Source of the DNA: CADDYX01 sp045809925
Lineage (GTDB): Bacteria; Verrucomicrobiota; Verrucomicrobiia; Chthoniobacterales; UBA10450
Assembly (NCBI GenBank): GCA_045809925.1
Contig: JBJMWX010000126.1
Coordinates: forward strand, 1 to 20,904
Reading direction: 5' to 3'
DNA length: 20,904 nt
Position 1 is the stretch's first letter, and each line of letters opens with the position of its first letter. The notes below the pieces were generated by a model. That model searched no databases. It was given only the letters and a program-made list of their open reading frames with translations, and had not been told where the DNA came from. Positions 1 through 5,667 of the stretch are shown piece by piece. Both the position numbers and the translations under genes were made by a program.

Positions 1-956
1 ACATTCAGGCGGGCCCATGTTGGCACAGACGAAAGCGCATTGGTCGATCGATACAGGCCCCGCGGCGGGCGGACCGGCGATTCGTCCGCCGAGTAATATC
101 CGCGGAACCCGAATGTCGTGCCGCAGAAAACATTGTTGCCGTTCATCGGATCGATTGCCATCGAGGCAATTGATCGGCCGGCAAAAATATCGTGCCCGGC
201 GCTGGCGAGATTGAGCGGGCCGTTCAGTATCGGCGCCGCACCTTTCGCTCCGGTGATGGTGTAGAAGCCGCTGCCGAACGCGCCGTCGAAATTGTTGTTC
301 CCTTCGCCGGTGCCAACATAAACGACCTGGGGATCCGACGGGTTCACCATGACTGACCCGATCGCGAGCGGTGTCCCGATCGGGCCGGCGACAGCATTGT
401 CCATCATCTGCGTCCAGGTCGCGCCGCCATCAAGCGTCTGGTAAAGGCCGCCCTGTGCTGTTCCGATATAGGCCACTTTCGCGTCGGTCGGATCGATCGC
501 GATCGCGGTTACGCGTCCGCTCACCGGATCAACGCGACCTGTCGTTTGCCCATTCGGAATTGGAAACGGACCGATAGCTCTCCACGTCGCGGTGTCCTCC
601 GCCGTGGCGGTCGTCATTGCACTCGTCTGCGCGGGGCGTGCGGCGACCCGCCGCGGCCGGACGGCGATTCCGGCCGCCGGATTGGTGGGCGCAGAGATCT
701 CGGTTGCGCGTTGCGTTGGACCGTCGACCCTGCCGTTCTCTTCCGCTCCTTTCAGCGCGGCAGGTTTCTCTTCAACCTGCTGCAGCGTCAACTGCACACC
801 GGCAAATGTTTTTGGCAGCGAAGCTTGCGAGAGCCTGAGTTGAAAACGCGACGCGCAGGCGAACGGCTCGGGATTAGCGGAGACAACAGTGGCGGAGAGA
901 GCAAGAAAGGTCGTGCACGCTGCCCGAATCAGCAGAACCCCACGCCCATTGCCCAT
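1..956 (-). CDS. Secreted Asp-box (BNR/VPS10-like) beta-propeller protein, C-terminus beyond window
   Basis: An open frame of 318 codons runs from ATG at 956 to the left edge without a stop, so the 3' part is missing. The start is fixed by GGGAGGAG at 961-968, about 6 nt upstream. Residues 1-27 form a signal peptide (hydrophobic TTFLALSATVVSA, cut near A27). After a Pro/Ala-rich linker, the propeller begins with 'ATWRAIGPFP' followed by SGRVTAIAIDP. It contains the Asp-box GLYQTLDGGATW and repeated VAYIGT / VVYVGTGEG strands, ending at the edge in GLYRSTNA. This is the pattern of WD40/YVTN/BNR-like and sortilin-type repeat proteins, which are exported; substrate or partner is unknown. It is related in type to the propeller at 10816-13935 but is a different protein (different N-terminus). 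The gene stands alone on this side, with 433 bp of unassigned DNA upstream. Confidence 0.85.
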   Translation of the reverse strand, partial: MGNGRGVLLIRAACTTFLALSATVVSANPEPFACASRFQLRLSQASLPKTFAGVQLTLQQVEEKPAALKGAEENGRVDGPTQRATEISAPTNPAAGIAVRPRRVAARPAQTSAMTTATAEDTATWRAIGPFPIPNGQTTGRVDPVSGRVTAIAIDPTDAKVAYIGTAQGGLYQTLDGGATWTQMMDNAVAGPIGTPLAIGSVMVNPSDPQVVYVGTGEGNNNFDGAFGSGFYTITGAKGAAPILNGPLNLASAGHDIFAGRSIASMAIDPMNGNNVFCGTTFGFRGYYSADESPVRPPRGLYRSTNALSSVPTWARLN

Positions 957-1389
957 GCTGCTCCTCCCATAATCCCCCTGCCCTACCCGCATATTCGGAA
1001 CCAGCCCTGCATTTGGTGGTGTCCCCAATAAGCAGACGGGGTGCCGTCGAGATGGGCGTTGAGAGGCTCACTTCCTGCTCACGCAAAAGAATGAACTTCT
1101 CCATTCATTCACCCGCCGTTCCGAGCGAGAACGTCACCACCGGCACTATGCTCTGCGAACTCGAAACCGCCCTCGATCGCAACTACCAGAAGATCAGGGA
1201 ATCAGCGCGTACCCGGTGGCAGGCGATACACGGCAACGTCGGCGATCCGAGCGACGCTTGCGTTAGTGTGCGAATCACATCGCGCGCGACTGAGCGTGCA
1301 ACTCGCGGAGCCGGATTGCTCCTGCCGGCGAAGAAGATCGCGCCTTCGCTCGGCACCGGAGTGTGGCCGCTGGCGGCGTAAACGGCGGA
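957..1389. other. Stretch with no confidently assigned gene
   Basis: This 433-bp interval separates the Asp-box gene (reading left) from the glyoxalase-fold gene (also minus, ending at 1390). It should hold the promoter of the Asp-box gene. A plus-strand open frame (ATG at 1091, stop at 1381, about 96 codons, alternative upstream ATG at 1052) has fairly high third-position GC. However, it matches no family I know and lacks a convincing ribosome binding site, so I do not call it a gene. A perfect 7-bp inverted repeat, GAATGAA-8nt-TTCATTC, lies at 1089-1110, about 130 bp upstream of the Asp-box start, and could be an operator. Confidence 0.3.
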
Positions 1390-1881
1390 TTATTTCTGCG
1401 CTGCTTCGCGCAAGAGCGCGTCCAGATCGAGCGGCCGCGTGTCCATGGCGAGGCTGCCGTCAGCCTTGTGTGGCCATTCTTCGCGCTGACGATCGCGGTA
1501 CAACTCGATGCCGTTCTCGTCCGGGTCGCGCAGGTAAAGCGCCTCACTCACACCGTGATCACTCGCACCATCGAGCGGAATTCCGGCATCGATCAGCCTG
1601 CGGAGCGCATCGCCAAGTTCGCTGCGGGATGGATACAGGATCGCGAGATGAAACAGACCGGTGGAACCGGCTGGAGGCGGCGAGCCGCCGAGGCTGTCCC
1701 ACGTATTCAACCCGATGTGGTGATGATATCCGCCCGCTGACACGAAAGCGGCCCGCGTGCCCCAGCGTTGTGTAAGCTGGAAGCCGAGCACGCCGCAATA
1801 GAACGCGAGCGAACGCTCGAGATCCGCGACCTTGAGGTGGACGTGGCCAATTGTCACCTGCGGGTTAATGTCCGTCACCAT
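1390..1881 (-). CDS. VOC (glyoxalase / extradiol dioxygenase fold) family protein
   Basis: A 163-aa protein with two beta-alpha-beta-beta-beta modules of the vicinal oxygen chelate superfamily. Module 1 starts GHVHLKVADLERSLAFY; module 2 is around 'LFHLAILYP' and ends NGIELYRD. Candidate metal ligands are H15, H78 and E126, the usual positions in this fold, with a His cluster at 53-55. The layout resembles CatE-type catechol 2,3-dioxygenases, but reaction and substrate cannot be read from sequence. I place the start at ATG 1881 because the VOC homology begins about 11 residues later. The frame is open farther upstream, but that would run into the divergent thioesterase gene. No strong Shine-Dalgarno is visible. 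It shares a 52-bp promoter region with the gene at 1934. Confidence 0.85.
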   Translation of the reverse strand: MVTDINPQVTIGHVHLKVADLERSLAFYCGVLGFQLTQRWGTRAAFVSAGGYHHHIGLNTWDSLGGSPPPAGSTGLFHLAILYPSRSELGDALRRLIDAGIPLDGASDHGVSEALYLRDPDENGIELYRDRQREEWPHKADGSLAMDTRPLDLDALLREAAQK

Positions 1882-1933
1882 TCGTAATGGCGGCGCTTTC
1901 GCTCTCAATGCAAATCGGGTTGGCTTCGGCTCA
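1882..1933. promoter_or_regulatory. Divergent promoter region of the VOC and thioesterase genes
   Basis: Only 52 bp separate the two divergent starts (ATG 1881 minus, ATG 1934 plus), so the promoters must lie here and/or reach into the opposite coding sequence. I see no clear -35/-10 pair and no obvious palindrome. The role is inferred from gene arrangement alone. Confidence 0.35.
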
Positions 1934-2350
1934 ATGAGCAGCGCTACTTCTGCCGGGCACGCGGCCTTTGAAATCGCGGTGCCGGTGCTGCCCGGCGACA
2001 TTGACGCGCAGAACCATGTCAATAACACCGTATATCTGCGGTGGGTGCAGGAGGTGGCAACGGCGCACTGGCAGGCGCTCGCCTCTCCAGCCGCTCAGGA
2101 GACGATCGGGTGGGTCGTGCTCCGGCATGAGATAGATTACAAGCTGCCGGCAGCGCTCGGCGACGATATCGTACTTCGCACCTGGGTAGGCCAGGCGACA
2201 CGACTGACCTTCGAGCGTTTCACGGAAGTGCGCCGCGCGCGCGATCGCGAGCTGCTTTCACAGGCGCGGACGCTCTGGTGTCCAATAAATTCCGCCACCG
2301 GTCGGCCGGCGCGTGTGCCCGCCGATGTACGCGCGCACTTCTCGGTTTAG
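1934..2350 (+). CDS. Hotdog-fold acyl-CoA thioesterase (4HBT family)
   Basis: A 138-aa single hotdog-domain protein, the normal length for 4HBT thioesterases. The family signature is visible at residues 22-34 as DIDAQNHVNNTVY: D24 is at the catalytic aspartate position and H28-V-N-N starts the long helix. Later strands follow the typical 'HEIDYKLPAALGDD' and 'RLTFERFTEV' pattern. Members hydrolyse acyl-CoA thioesters in the cytoplasm; the acyl chain preferred here is unknown. ATG 1934 was chosen because it lies about 10 residues before the first conserved strand. An upstream extension would overlap the divergent gene. The TAG stop overlaps the TAA of the convergent gene at 2347 by 3 bases. 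Confidence 0.87.
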   Translation: MSSATSAGHAAFEIAVPVLPGDIDAQNHVNNTVYLRWVQEVATAHWQALASPAAQETIGWVVLRHEIDYKLPAALGDDIVLRTWVGQATRLTFERFTEVRRARDRELLSQARTLWCPINSATGRPARVPADVRAHFSV

Positions 2351-2724
2351 ACCGACAAGTCGGCGGTGAGCCGCTCGATCGCTTCCGCGAGCGTTGCAAC
2401 TGTCACGTGACCGGTCTCAGGGCCGTAGTGGAACTGCGAGAGAATGTTCAAGCCGATATCTTTGTGCGGATCAGGCATGACCCGGACAACGAGAGCGACC
2501 TTCGCCCCGGCAAAGCTGTCCATGATTCTGGCGAGGTGACGCGCCGCCGCCGGCTCCATCTTTTCAAGCCAGCTGAAATCAGCCAGCGCGCGGAAGCCCG
2601 GCGCGAAATCCTTCATCAGGTCCGCCACGTCATTCGCAGCTTTCTCGACCTCTGCCGCCGTGACACGGCCGGCGGCGCTGATCACGACCAATCGTTTCTT
2701 ACTGTCGGATTCGACGGCGTACAT
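2347..2724 (-). CDS. Small STAS/SpoIIAA-like protein
   Basis: A 125-aa soluble protein without signal peptide. The order of elements (strand 'RLVVISAAGRVT', helix AAEVEKAANDVADLM, strand 'FRALADFSWLEKM', helix AAARHLARIMDSF, strand 'KVALVVRVMPDP', C-terminal helix) follows the STAS/anti-sigma-antagonist-like fold, with the usual G-x-[VL]-[ST] and D-[FL]-S positions. I cannot say whether it binds a regulator or has another role; no anti-sigma factor or kinase is nearby. The start at ATG 2724 is the only one close to the first strand. It converges on the thioesterase with overlapping stop codons. Confidence 0.65.
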   Translation of the reverse strand: MYAVESDSKKRLVVISAAGRVTAAEVEKAANDVADLMKDFAPGFRALADFSWLEKMEPAAARHLARIMDSFAGAKVALVVRVMPDPHKDIGLNILSQFHYGPETGHVTVATLAEAIERLTADLSV

Positions 2725-2790
2725 GCTCGCTCCGCAATCGGCCGATTATGACCTCGGCACAACTGCGAGACGAACGGTTTCGCGTCCGGC

Positions 2791-3234
2791 TTACGGCTGA
2801 ACGACCGGCTGGGTGCGGCGGTGATGTCCGGTGCTACTGGTTGTCTGCCCGCTGCTGCGCGTACGCGAGGCGGCCGTACCCGTACGAGGATAGTAGCCCC
2901 CGCGGTTGTAATAGGGACGCCGATATCCGTGGTAACCGCCGGACCTGATTACGACCGAAGAGCCGCTCCCGTAGCCGTAGCCGTAGGGGTAACCGCCGTA
3001 GGGATAGCCGCCATACGGATAACCGCCGTAGCCGTAACCGTAGGGGCCGCCATAGCCCACACCGACAGTCGTCGCGTAGTGCGGTCCGTAGCCATAGCCC
3101 GGCCCGTAATAATCGGCGCAACCAGATATTCCGATTCCGATCGCCATCAGTAGCGCGAGCAGCGCCGCGCCTTTGGCGAAACGTGTTTTTGTCTCCGCCG
3201 ACCCAGAGGCAGAGTTTCCTTCATTCGTGCTCAT
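2791..3234 (-). CDS. Gly/Tyr-rich putative lipoprotein
   Basis: About 147 aa. After a charged N-terminus there is a hydrophobic stretch (residues 22-38, AALLALLMAIGIGIS) ending in a lipobox ISGC, with C39 as the probable lipidated residue. The mature part (42-90) is almost entirely Gly, Tyr and Pro, with three tandem YPYGG units. It is followed by an Arg/Tyr-rich patch and a Ser/Thr/Arg-rich tail. The composition suggests a disordered or aggregating cell-envelope protein; no enzymatic domain is visible. ATG 3234 is preferred over a TTG three codons upstream, but neither has a good Shine-Dalgarno. Confidence 0.75.
   Translation of the reverse strand: MSTNEGNSASGSAETKTRFAKGAALLALLMAIGIGISGCADYYGPGYGYGPHYATTVGVGYGGPYGYGYGGYPYGGYPYGGYPYGYGYGSGSSVVIRSGGYHGYRRPYYNRGGYYPRTGTAASRTRSSGQTTSSTGHHRRTQPVVQP
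2968..3054 (-). repeat. Tandem repeats encoding YGYGGYPYGG units
   Basis: Within the lipoprotein gene, 15-bp units encoding Y-P-Y-G-G recur three times, flanked by related GYGYG units. The DNA copies are near-identical. Such short in-frame tandem repeats can expand or contract by slippage, changing protein length without frameshift. Confidence 0.7.
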
Positions 3235-3239
3235 ACCAA

Positions 3240-3434
3240 TCAATCGTTTCTCGACCCCTCCGGTAGCGCATCGCAGAGCCAGCCTGAGCAGCGTTGTGAA
3301 GCTTGATCCGTTAGACGTGACTTCAAGCGCCCACCGAATCGCCCAGCCGCTTCACGCAGCGGCTTCTCGGGCAGATCGTCACCTTCGGCGTAATCTGCGT
3401 CCTTTGGCTGCAGCACTACCGCATTTTCCAACAT
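3240..3434 (-). CDS. Possible small hypothetical protein
   Basis: A 64-aa open frame from ATG 3434, reading VVLQPKDADYAEGDDLPEK near its start, with two Cys in the C-terminal third. It ends 5 bp before the lipoprotein start on the same strand, so the two might be co-transcribed. The first half has coding-like codon use. The 'VVLxP..x..EGDxL' stretch faintly recalls short beta-strand antitoxin-like proteins, but no toxin partner is present and I do not assign that. No strong Shine-Dalgarno. Confidence 0.35.
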   Translation of the reverse strand: MLENAVVLQPKDADYAEGDDLPEKPLREAAGRFGGRLKSRLTDQASQRCSGWLCDALPEGSRND

Positions 3435-3583
3435 TACTTCGTCGCGGGTCCCGTCGATGTGACGGTTAATTTTGTTTCCTCTTCGGCCTTGATCTGGTCG
3501 CGTTAATGCTCTTGGTCGGGAGAATCGCTGTGCGTCGCCTCGTACGGCGACTGCCGAAATTCCTGCGGGATTAGCCGCCGGAC

Positions 3584-3823
3584 TTAGACTTCCGGCGTCT
3601 GCATCGCGGCGAGCGCCACGCCCGCCGCCAGTTCCGCCAAATAAATCGCGCGAGCGGTCTTTGGATGCTCGGCTAGTTCTTCAGTTGCCGCCTTCGCCAG
3701 CTCCGGCCCGAAGCGCCAGAGAAGAGAATGCCTGCGCGGTGTGATCAAGCCCATCACTCCGTCCCCAATGAGAAACAGCGCGCCCACCTCCAGTGCCCTG
3801 CGCAAAACGAGATTCTTACTCAT
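3584..3823 (-). CDS. Small hypothetical protein with hydrophobic segments
   Basis: A 79-aa protein with an apolar N-terminal segment (residues 9-27, RALEVGALFLIGDGVMGLI) and a second apolar helix near the C-terminus (AIYLAELAAGVALAAM). A Pro-Arg-Arg-His turn and an acidic/basic helix (ELAKAATEELAEHPKTARA) lie between them. It is probably membrane-associated. I know similar short proteins of unknown function from related soil bacteria, but no assigned role. The start ATG 3823 has only a weak purine stretch (GAAGAG) upstream. Confidence 0.6.
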   Translation of the reverse strand: MSKNLVLRRALEVGALFLIGDGVMGLITPRRHSLLWRFGPELAKAATEELAEHPKTARAIYLAELAAGVALAAMQTPEV

Positions 3824-3976
3824 CGCTCTTCATCGCTTGGGCGGAGCGAAGTTTCAATTGGCGGGTTGCAGAGAGGCCCATGTCCGTGTTCTCGCTGCTG
3901 TCGTAGCGTTTATTGAAAATCCAGAAATTATAGACTGCGAGGCACCCGCTCATTCACCCAAACCCGATAAAAAGGC

Positions 3977-4303
3977 GTGCAGCTCTACCGGATTATGACC
4001 GATGTGCGCTCCGGCCCGGCGCAGCAATCGGCTCACCGGCTCAATCAGCGCGGGATCGCAACCGTGTGGGTGAAAGCGGATTCCGAAGAAGCTGCGCTGG
4101 AGCGCGGCCGCAACGTGCTCAATGACCGACACTACGGCGGGACCGGGTCACTCACCTTGTTTCGCGAGGAGAATACCCATGTGGAGAGTGACGCGACCCT
4201 CAACCCGAGGGATGGCACCGCGGCCGGGTACATCGCGATGAAACTGGAGGCGCTCGCGCGTCGTGACGGTCTCTTCGAGCTGTGGTTTCCCGGTAGCGCC
4301 TAA
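3977..4303 (+). CDS. Hypothetical protein of unknown function
   Basis: A 108-aa soluble protein using GTG at 3977, with ATG 3995 as the alternative. It starts as a beta strand (QLYRIMTDVRSG) followed by a helix, a strand (IATVWVKA) and a long helix (SEEAALERGRNVLNDRHYG), then 'SLTLFREE' and a C-terminal helix ending ELWFPGSA. Codon use is coding-like throughout (GC-rich third positions). I recognise no family. It converges on the MsrB-like gene with a 10-bp gap. Confidence 0.6.
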   Translation: MQLYRIMTDVRSGPAQQSAHRLNQRGIATVWVKADSEEAALERGRNVLNDRHYGGTGSLTLFREENTHVESDATLNPRDGTAAGYIAMKLEALARRDGLFELWFPGSA

Positions 4304-4313
4304 CCGCTGTCGC

Positions 4314-4904
4314 CTACTTTTTTTCCAGAAGCGACGCGTATGACTCGTAGCCCAGTTCTTTCATTCGCTCCTGCGGGATGAAATGGAAAGCGGCCGAGTT
4401 GAGTGTGTAGCGCTGGCCGGTCGGCGATTTCGGGTCCGGAAACAGGTGCCCGAGATGTGCGTTACTGCGCTTCGCCTTCACCTCGATCCGGTGCATATCG
4501 CGCGAATTGTCGGGCGTCTCGACGAGCAGATCTTTTGAGATCGGTTTGGTGAAGGTCGGCATCCCCAGGCCGGCGTCGTATTTGTCCAGCGAGGTAAAGA
4601 GTGGCTCCCCGGTGATGACGTCGACGTAGAGCCCGGGAACATCTTTGTTCCAGAAGTCGTTCTGAAACGGCATCTGGGTCCCTCCTTCTCGAACGACATG
4701 ATACTCCTCCGCTTTCAGCCGGTGTTTCAAGACGTCGTCGGCCGGGACGGGACGATTCGGATCAAACCCGGTTGTTTCCTTTATCTCCACCTGCGCGAGG
4801 ACGAAGAAATAGATTCCTGCGGCCGCCAGCACGGTCACGATGGCGATCCCTATGTACGTGCTGACGGCGGTCTTTTCCTCGCTGGTGATTCGGCCGCCGT
4901 TCAT
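4314..4904 (-). CDS. Membrane-anchored MsrB homologue lacking all cysteines
   Basis: 196 aa. Residues 17-37 form one transmembrane helix, and the rest is a full methionine-R-sulfoxide reductase B domain (about 58-195). Recognisable blocks are EEYHVVREGGTQMPFQN, GLYVDVITGEPLFTSLDKYD, 'SNAHLGHLFPDP' and RYTLNSAAFHFIP. In active MsrB the RYC(I/V)NS cysteine attacks the sulfoxide; here that position is T167 (ACA codon). The conserved GWPSF tryptophan is M115, and the resolving-cysteine position is also lost, leaving no Cys in the protein. Absence of the zinc CxxC pairs is common in this family; loss of the catalytic residue is not. It may bind oxidised methionine without reducing it, or have another role outside the membrane. 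It diverges from the Spy-like gene. The start at ATG 4904 has no clear Shine-Dalgarno. Confidence 0.85.
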   Translation of the reverse strand: MNGGRITSEEKTAVSTYIGIAIVTVLAAAGIYFFVLAQVEIKETTGFDPNRPVPADDVLKHRLKAEEYHVVREGGTQMPFQNDFWNKDVPGLYVDVITGEPLFTSLDKYDAGLGMPTFTKPISKDLLVETPDNSRDMHRIEVKAKRSNAHLGHLFPDPKSPTGQRYTLNSAAFHFIPQERMKELGYESYASLLEKK

Positions 4905-4999
4905 CAGATCGCGAATCGTGATTGAATCAGAGATCGGACGCCACAGTCACTTCTTTTCGACGAACGCCGCACGCAATCTTCTTACGAGAACATTTCCAC

Positions 5000-5005
5000 A
5001 GGAGG
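5000..5005 (+). promoter_or_regulatory. Perfect Shine-Dalgarno AGGAGG of the leader ORF
   Basis: AGGAGG sits 7 nt before ATG 5013. It cannot serve the Spy-like gene at 5114, whose frame has no usable start near it (only a TTG directly touching the motif). It therefore points to translation of the short leader ORF. Confidence 0.6.
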
Positions 5006-5012
5006 TTGCCCG

Positions 5013-5117
5013 ATGGTGGCGACGGCCCCGCGCATGTCGCCGATGGAAACGACGGCTCCGCGACCCCACTTCCCTTTGAACGGGAACGGTTTCCGGAAGG
5101 TCTATCTTCCACTATGA
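5013..5117 (+). CDS. 34-codon leader ORF coupled to the Spy-like gene
   Basis: ATG 5013, with AGGAGG at ideal distance, opens a 34-residue frame (starts MVATAPRMSPME, ends FRKVYLPL). Its TGA overlaps the next gene's ATG as ATGA (5114-5117). The peptide is Pro/Arg-rich with no signal peptide and no run of a single regulatory amino acid. The arrangement is typical of translational coupling: ribosomes finishing the leader would open the hairpin at 5095-5110 and restart on the downstream gene. Whether the peptide itself has a function is unknown. Confidence 0.45.
   Translation: MVATAPRMSPMETTAPRPHFPLNGNGFRKVYLPL
5095..5110 (+). promoter_or_regulatory. Small hairpin masking the Spy-like gene's ribosome binding site
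   Basis: GGAAG-gtctat-CTTCC forms a 5-bp stem with a 6-nt loop, 3 nt before ATG 5114. The 5' arm is the only purine-rich candidate Shine-Dalgarno for that ATG (13 nt away). The hairpin lies inside the last codons of the leader ORF, so translation of the leader would disrupt it. Confidence 0.35.
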
Positions 5118-5428
5118 CTAAACTGATTGCGTTGCTAGCAGCAGGGATGTTTGTCGCCGGCACGGCGTTTGCCGGCGACCATGGCGATTGCGCCCGGCAG
5201 GTGGGCAACAAGGAAAAGATGGCGTGCGACGTTTCGCTCGCCAGCCTCAATCTGACCGCGGAGCAGAAGGCAAAGATGGACGCCGCGATGGCCGACCATC
5301 ACAAGGTCGGCTGCACTCCGGCGAGCGAGGCAAAATACGAGCAGGAAGCGCAGAAGGTCCTGACCAAGGAGCAGTTCGCGAAGTTCAAAGCGGAAGAAAA
5401 GGGCGAGAAAGGTCAGACCAAGACCTGA
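5114..5428 (+). CDS. Small exported Spy/CpxP-like protein
   Basis: 104 aa with a clear signal peptide (residues 1-20, MTKLIALLAAGMFVAGTAFA, cut before GDHGD). The mature part is helical and highly charged, with two LTxEQ-type motifs ('NLTAEQKAKMDAAM' and LTKEQFAKFKA) as in Spy/CpxP-like periplasmic proteins. Three Cys (in GDCAR, MACDV and GCTPA) could form disulfides. The C-terminus is Lys/Glu/Gly-rich. The exact function is not certain; Spy-type proteins act as periplasmic chaperones or sensors. ATG 5114 is chosen because it directly precedes the signal peptide. A terminator-like hairpin follows 30 bp after the stop. Confidence 0.72.
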   Translation: MTKLIALLAAGMFVAGTAFAGDHGDCARQVGNKEKMACDVSLASLNLTAEQKAKMDAAMADHHKVGCTPASEAKYEQEAQKVLTKEQFAKFKAEEKGEKGQTKT

Positions 5429-5458
5429 TCGTGCATATTTAGCGAGCGATTGAATTGG

Positions 5459-5482
5459 CGCGCCGGGAGCAATCCCGGCGCG
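5459..5482 (+). terminator. Strong GC-rich hairpin downstream of the Spy-like gene
   Basis: A perfect 10-bp stem, CGCGCCGGGA / TCCCGGCGCG, is closed by a GCAA (GNRA) tetraloop, 30 bp after the stop at 5428. There is no U-tract, so it may act as a non-canonical terminator or as an mRNA 3'-end stabiliser. Confidence 0.6.
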
Positions 5483-5667
5483 TTCCGCGTACGGGTGACT
5501 GTGACACCGCAGGGCCCAAGGCTGTACTGTGTCCGCTGCCTGCTCGCGACGGCCTTCGGAGTCCTCAGCGGGAATAAATAATTCGATTCGCCGCAGCCGG
5601 ACCACACCCTGCGATCAACGAAAACGCTGATGACAGCACCCGTCATTCTATTGCAGATTGCGAGCGT

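Noticed and set aside
1..80. Suspected frameshift near the left edge in the Asp-box gene
   Set aside because: Careful re-reading keeps one frame through PPRGLYRSTNALSS to the edge, so the gene is intact where visible.
2968..3054. Periodic repeats considered as a CRISPR or minisatellite
   Set aside because: The units are 15 bp, contiguous, and encode an in-frame Gly/Tyr/Pro repeat. There are no spacers.
4396..4410. Possible selenocysteine at the MsrB catalytic position
   Set aside because: The codon is ACA (Thr), not TGA, so recoding cannot restore the catalytic residue.
5135..5605. 156-codon minus-strand frame covering the Spy-like gene and its downstream region
   Set aside because: It is antisense to a gene with signal peptide and LTxEQ motifs and runs through the terminator-like hairpin. 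No family resemblance.
5575..5618. tRNA/tmRNA 3'-end-like text (TTCGATTC ... GGACCA)
   Set aside because: The bases flanking the T-loop-like sequence do not pair to form a T-stem, and no matching acceptor arm exists upstream.
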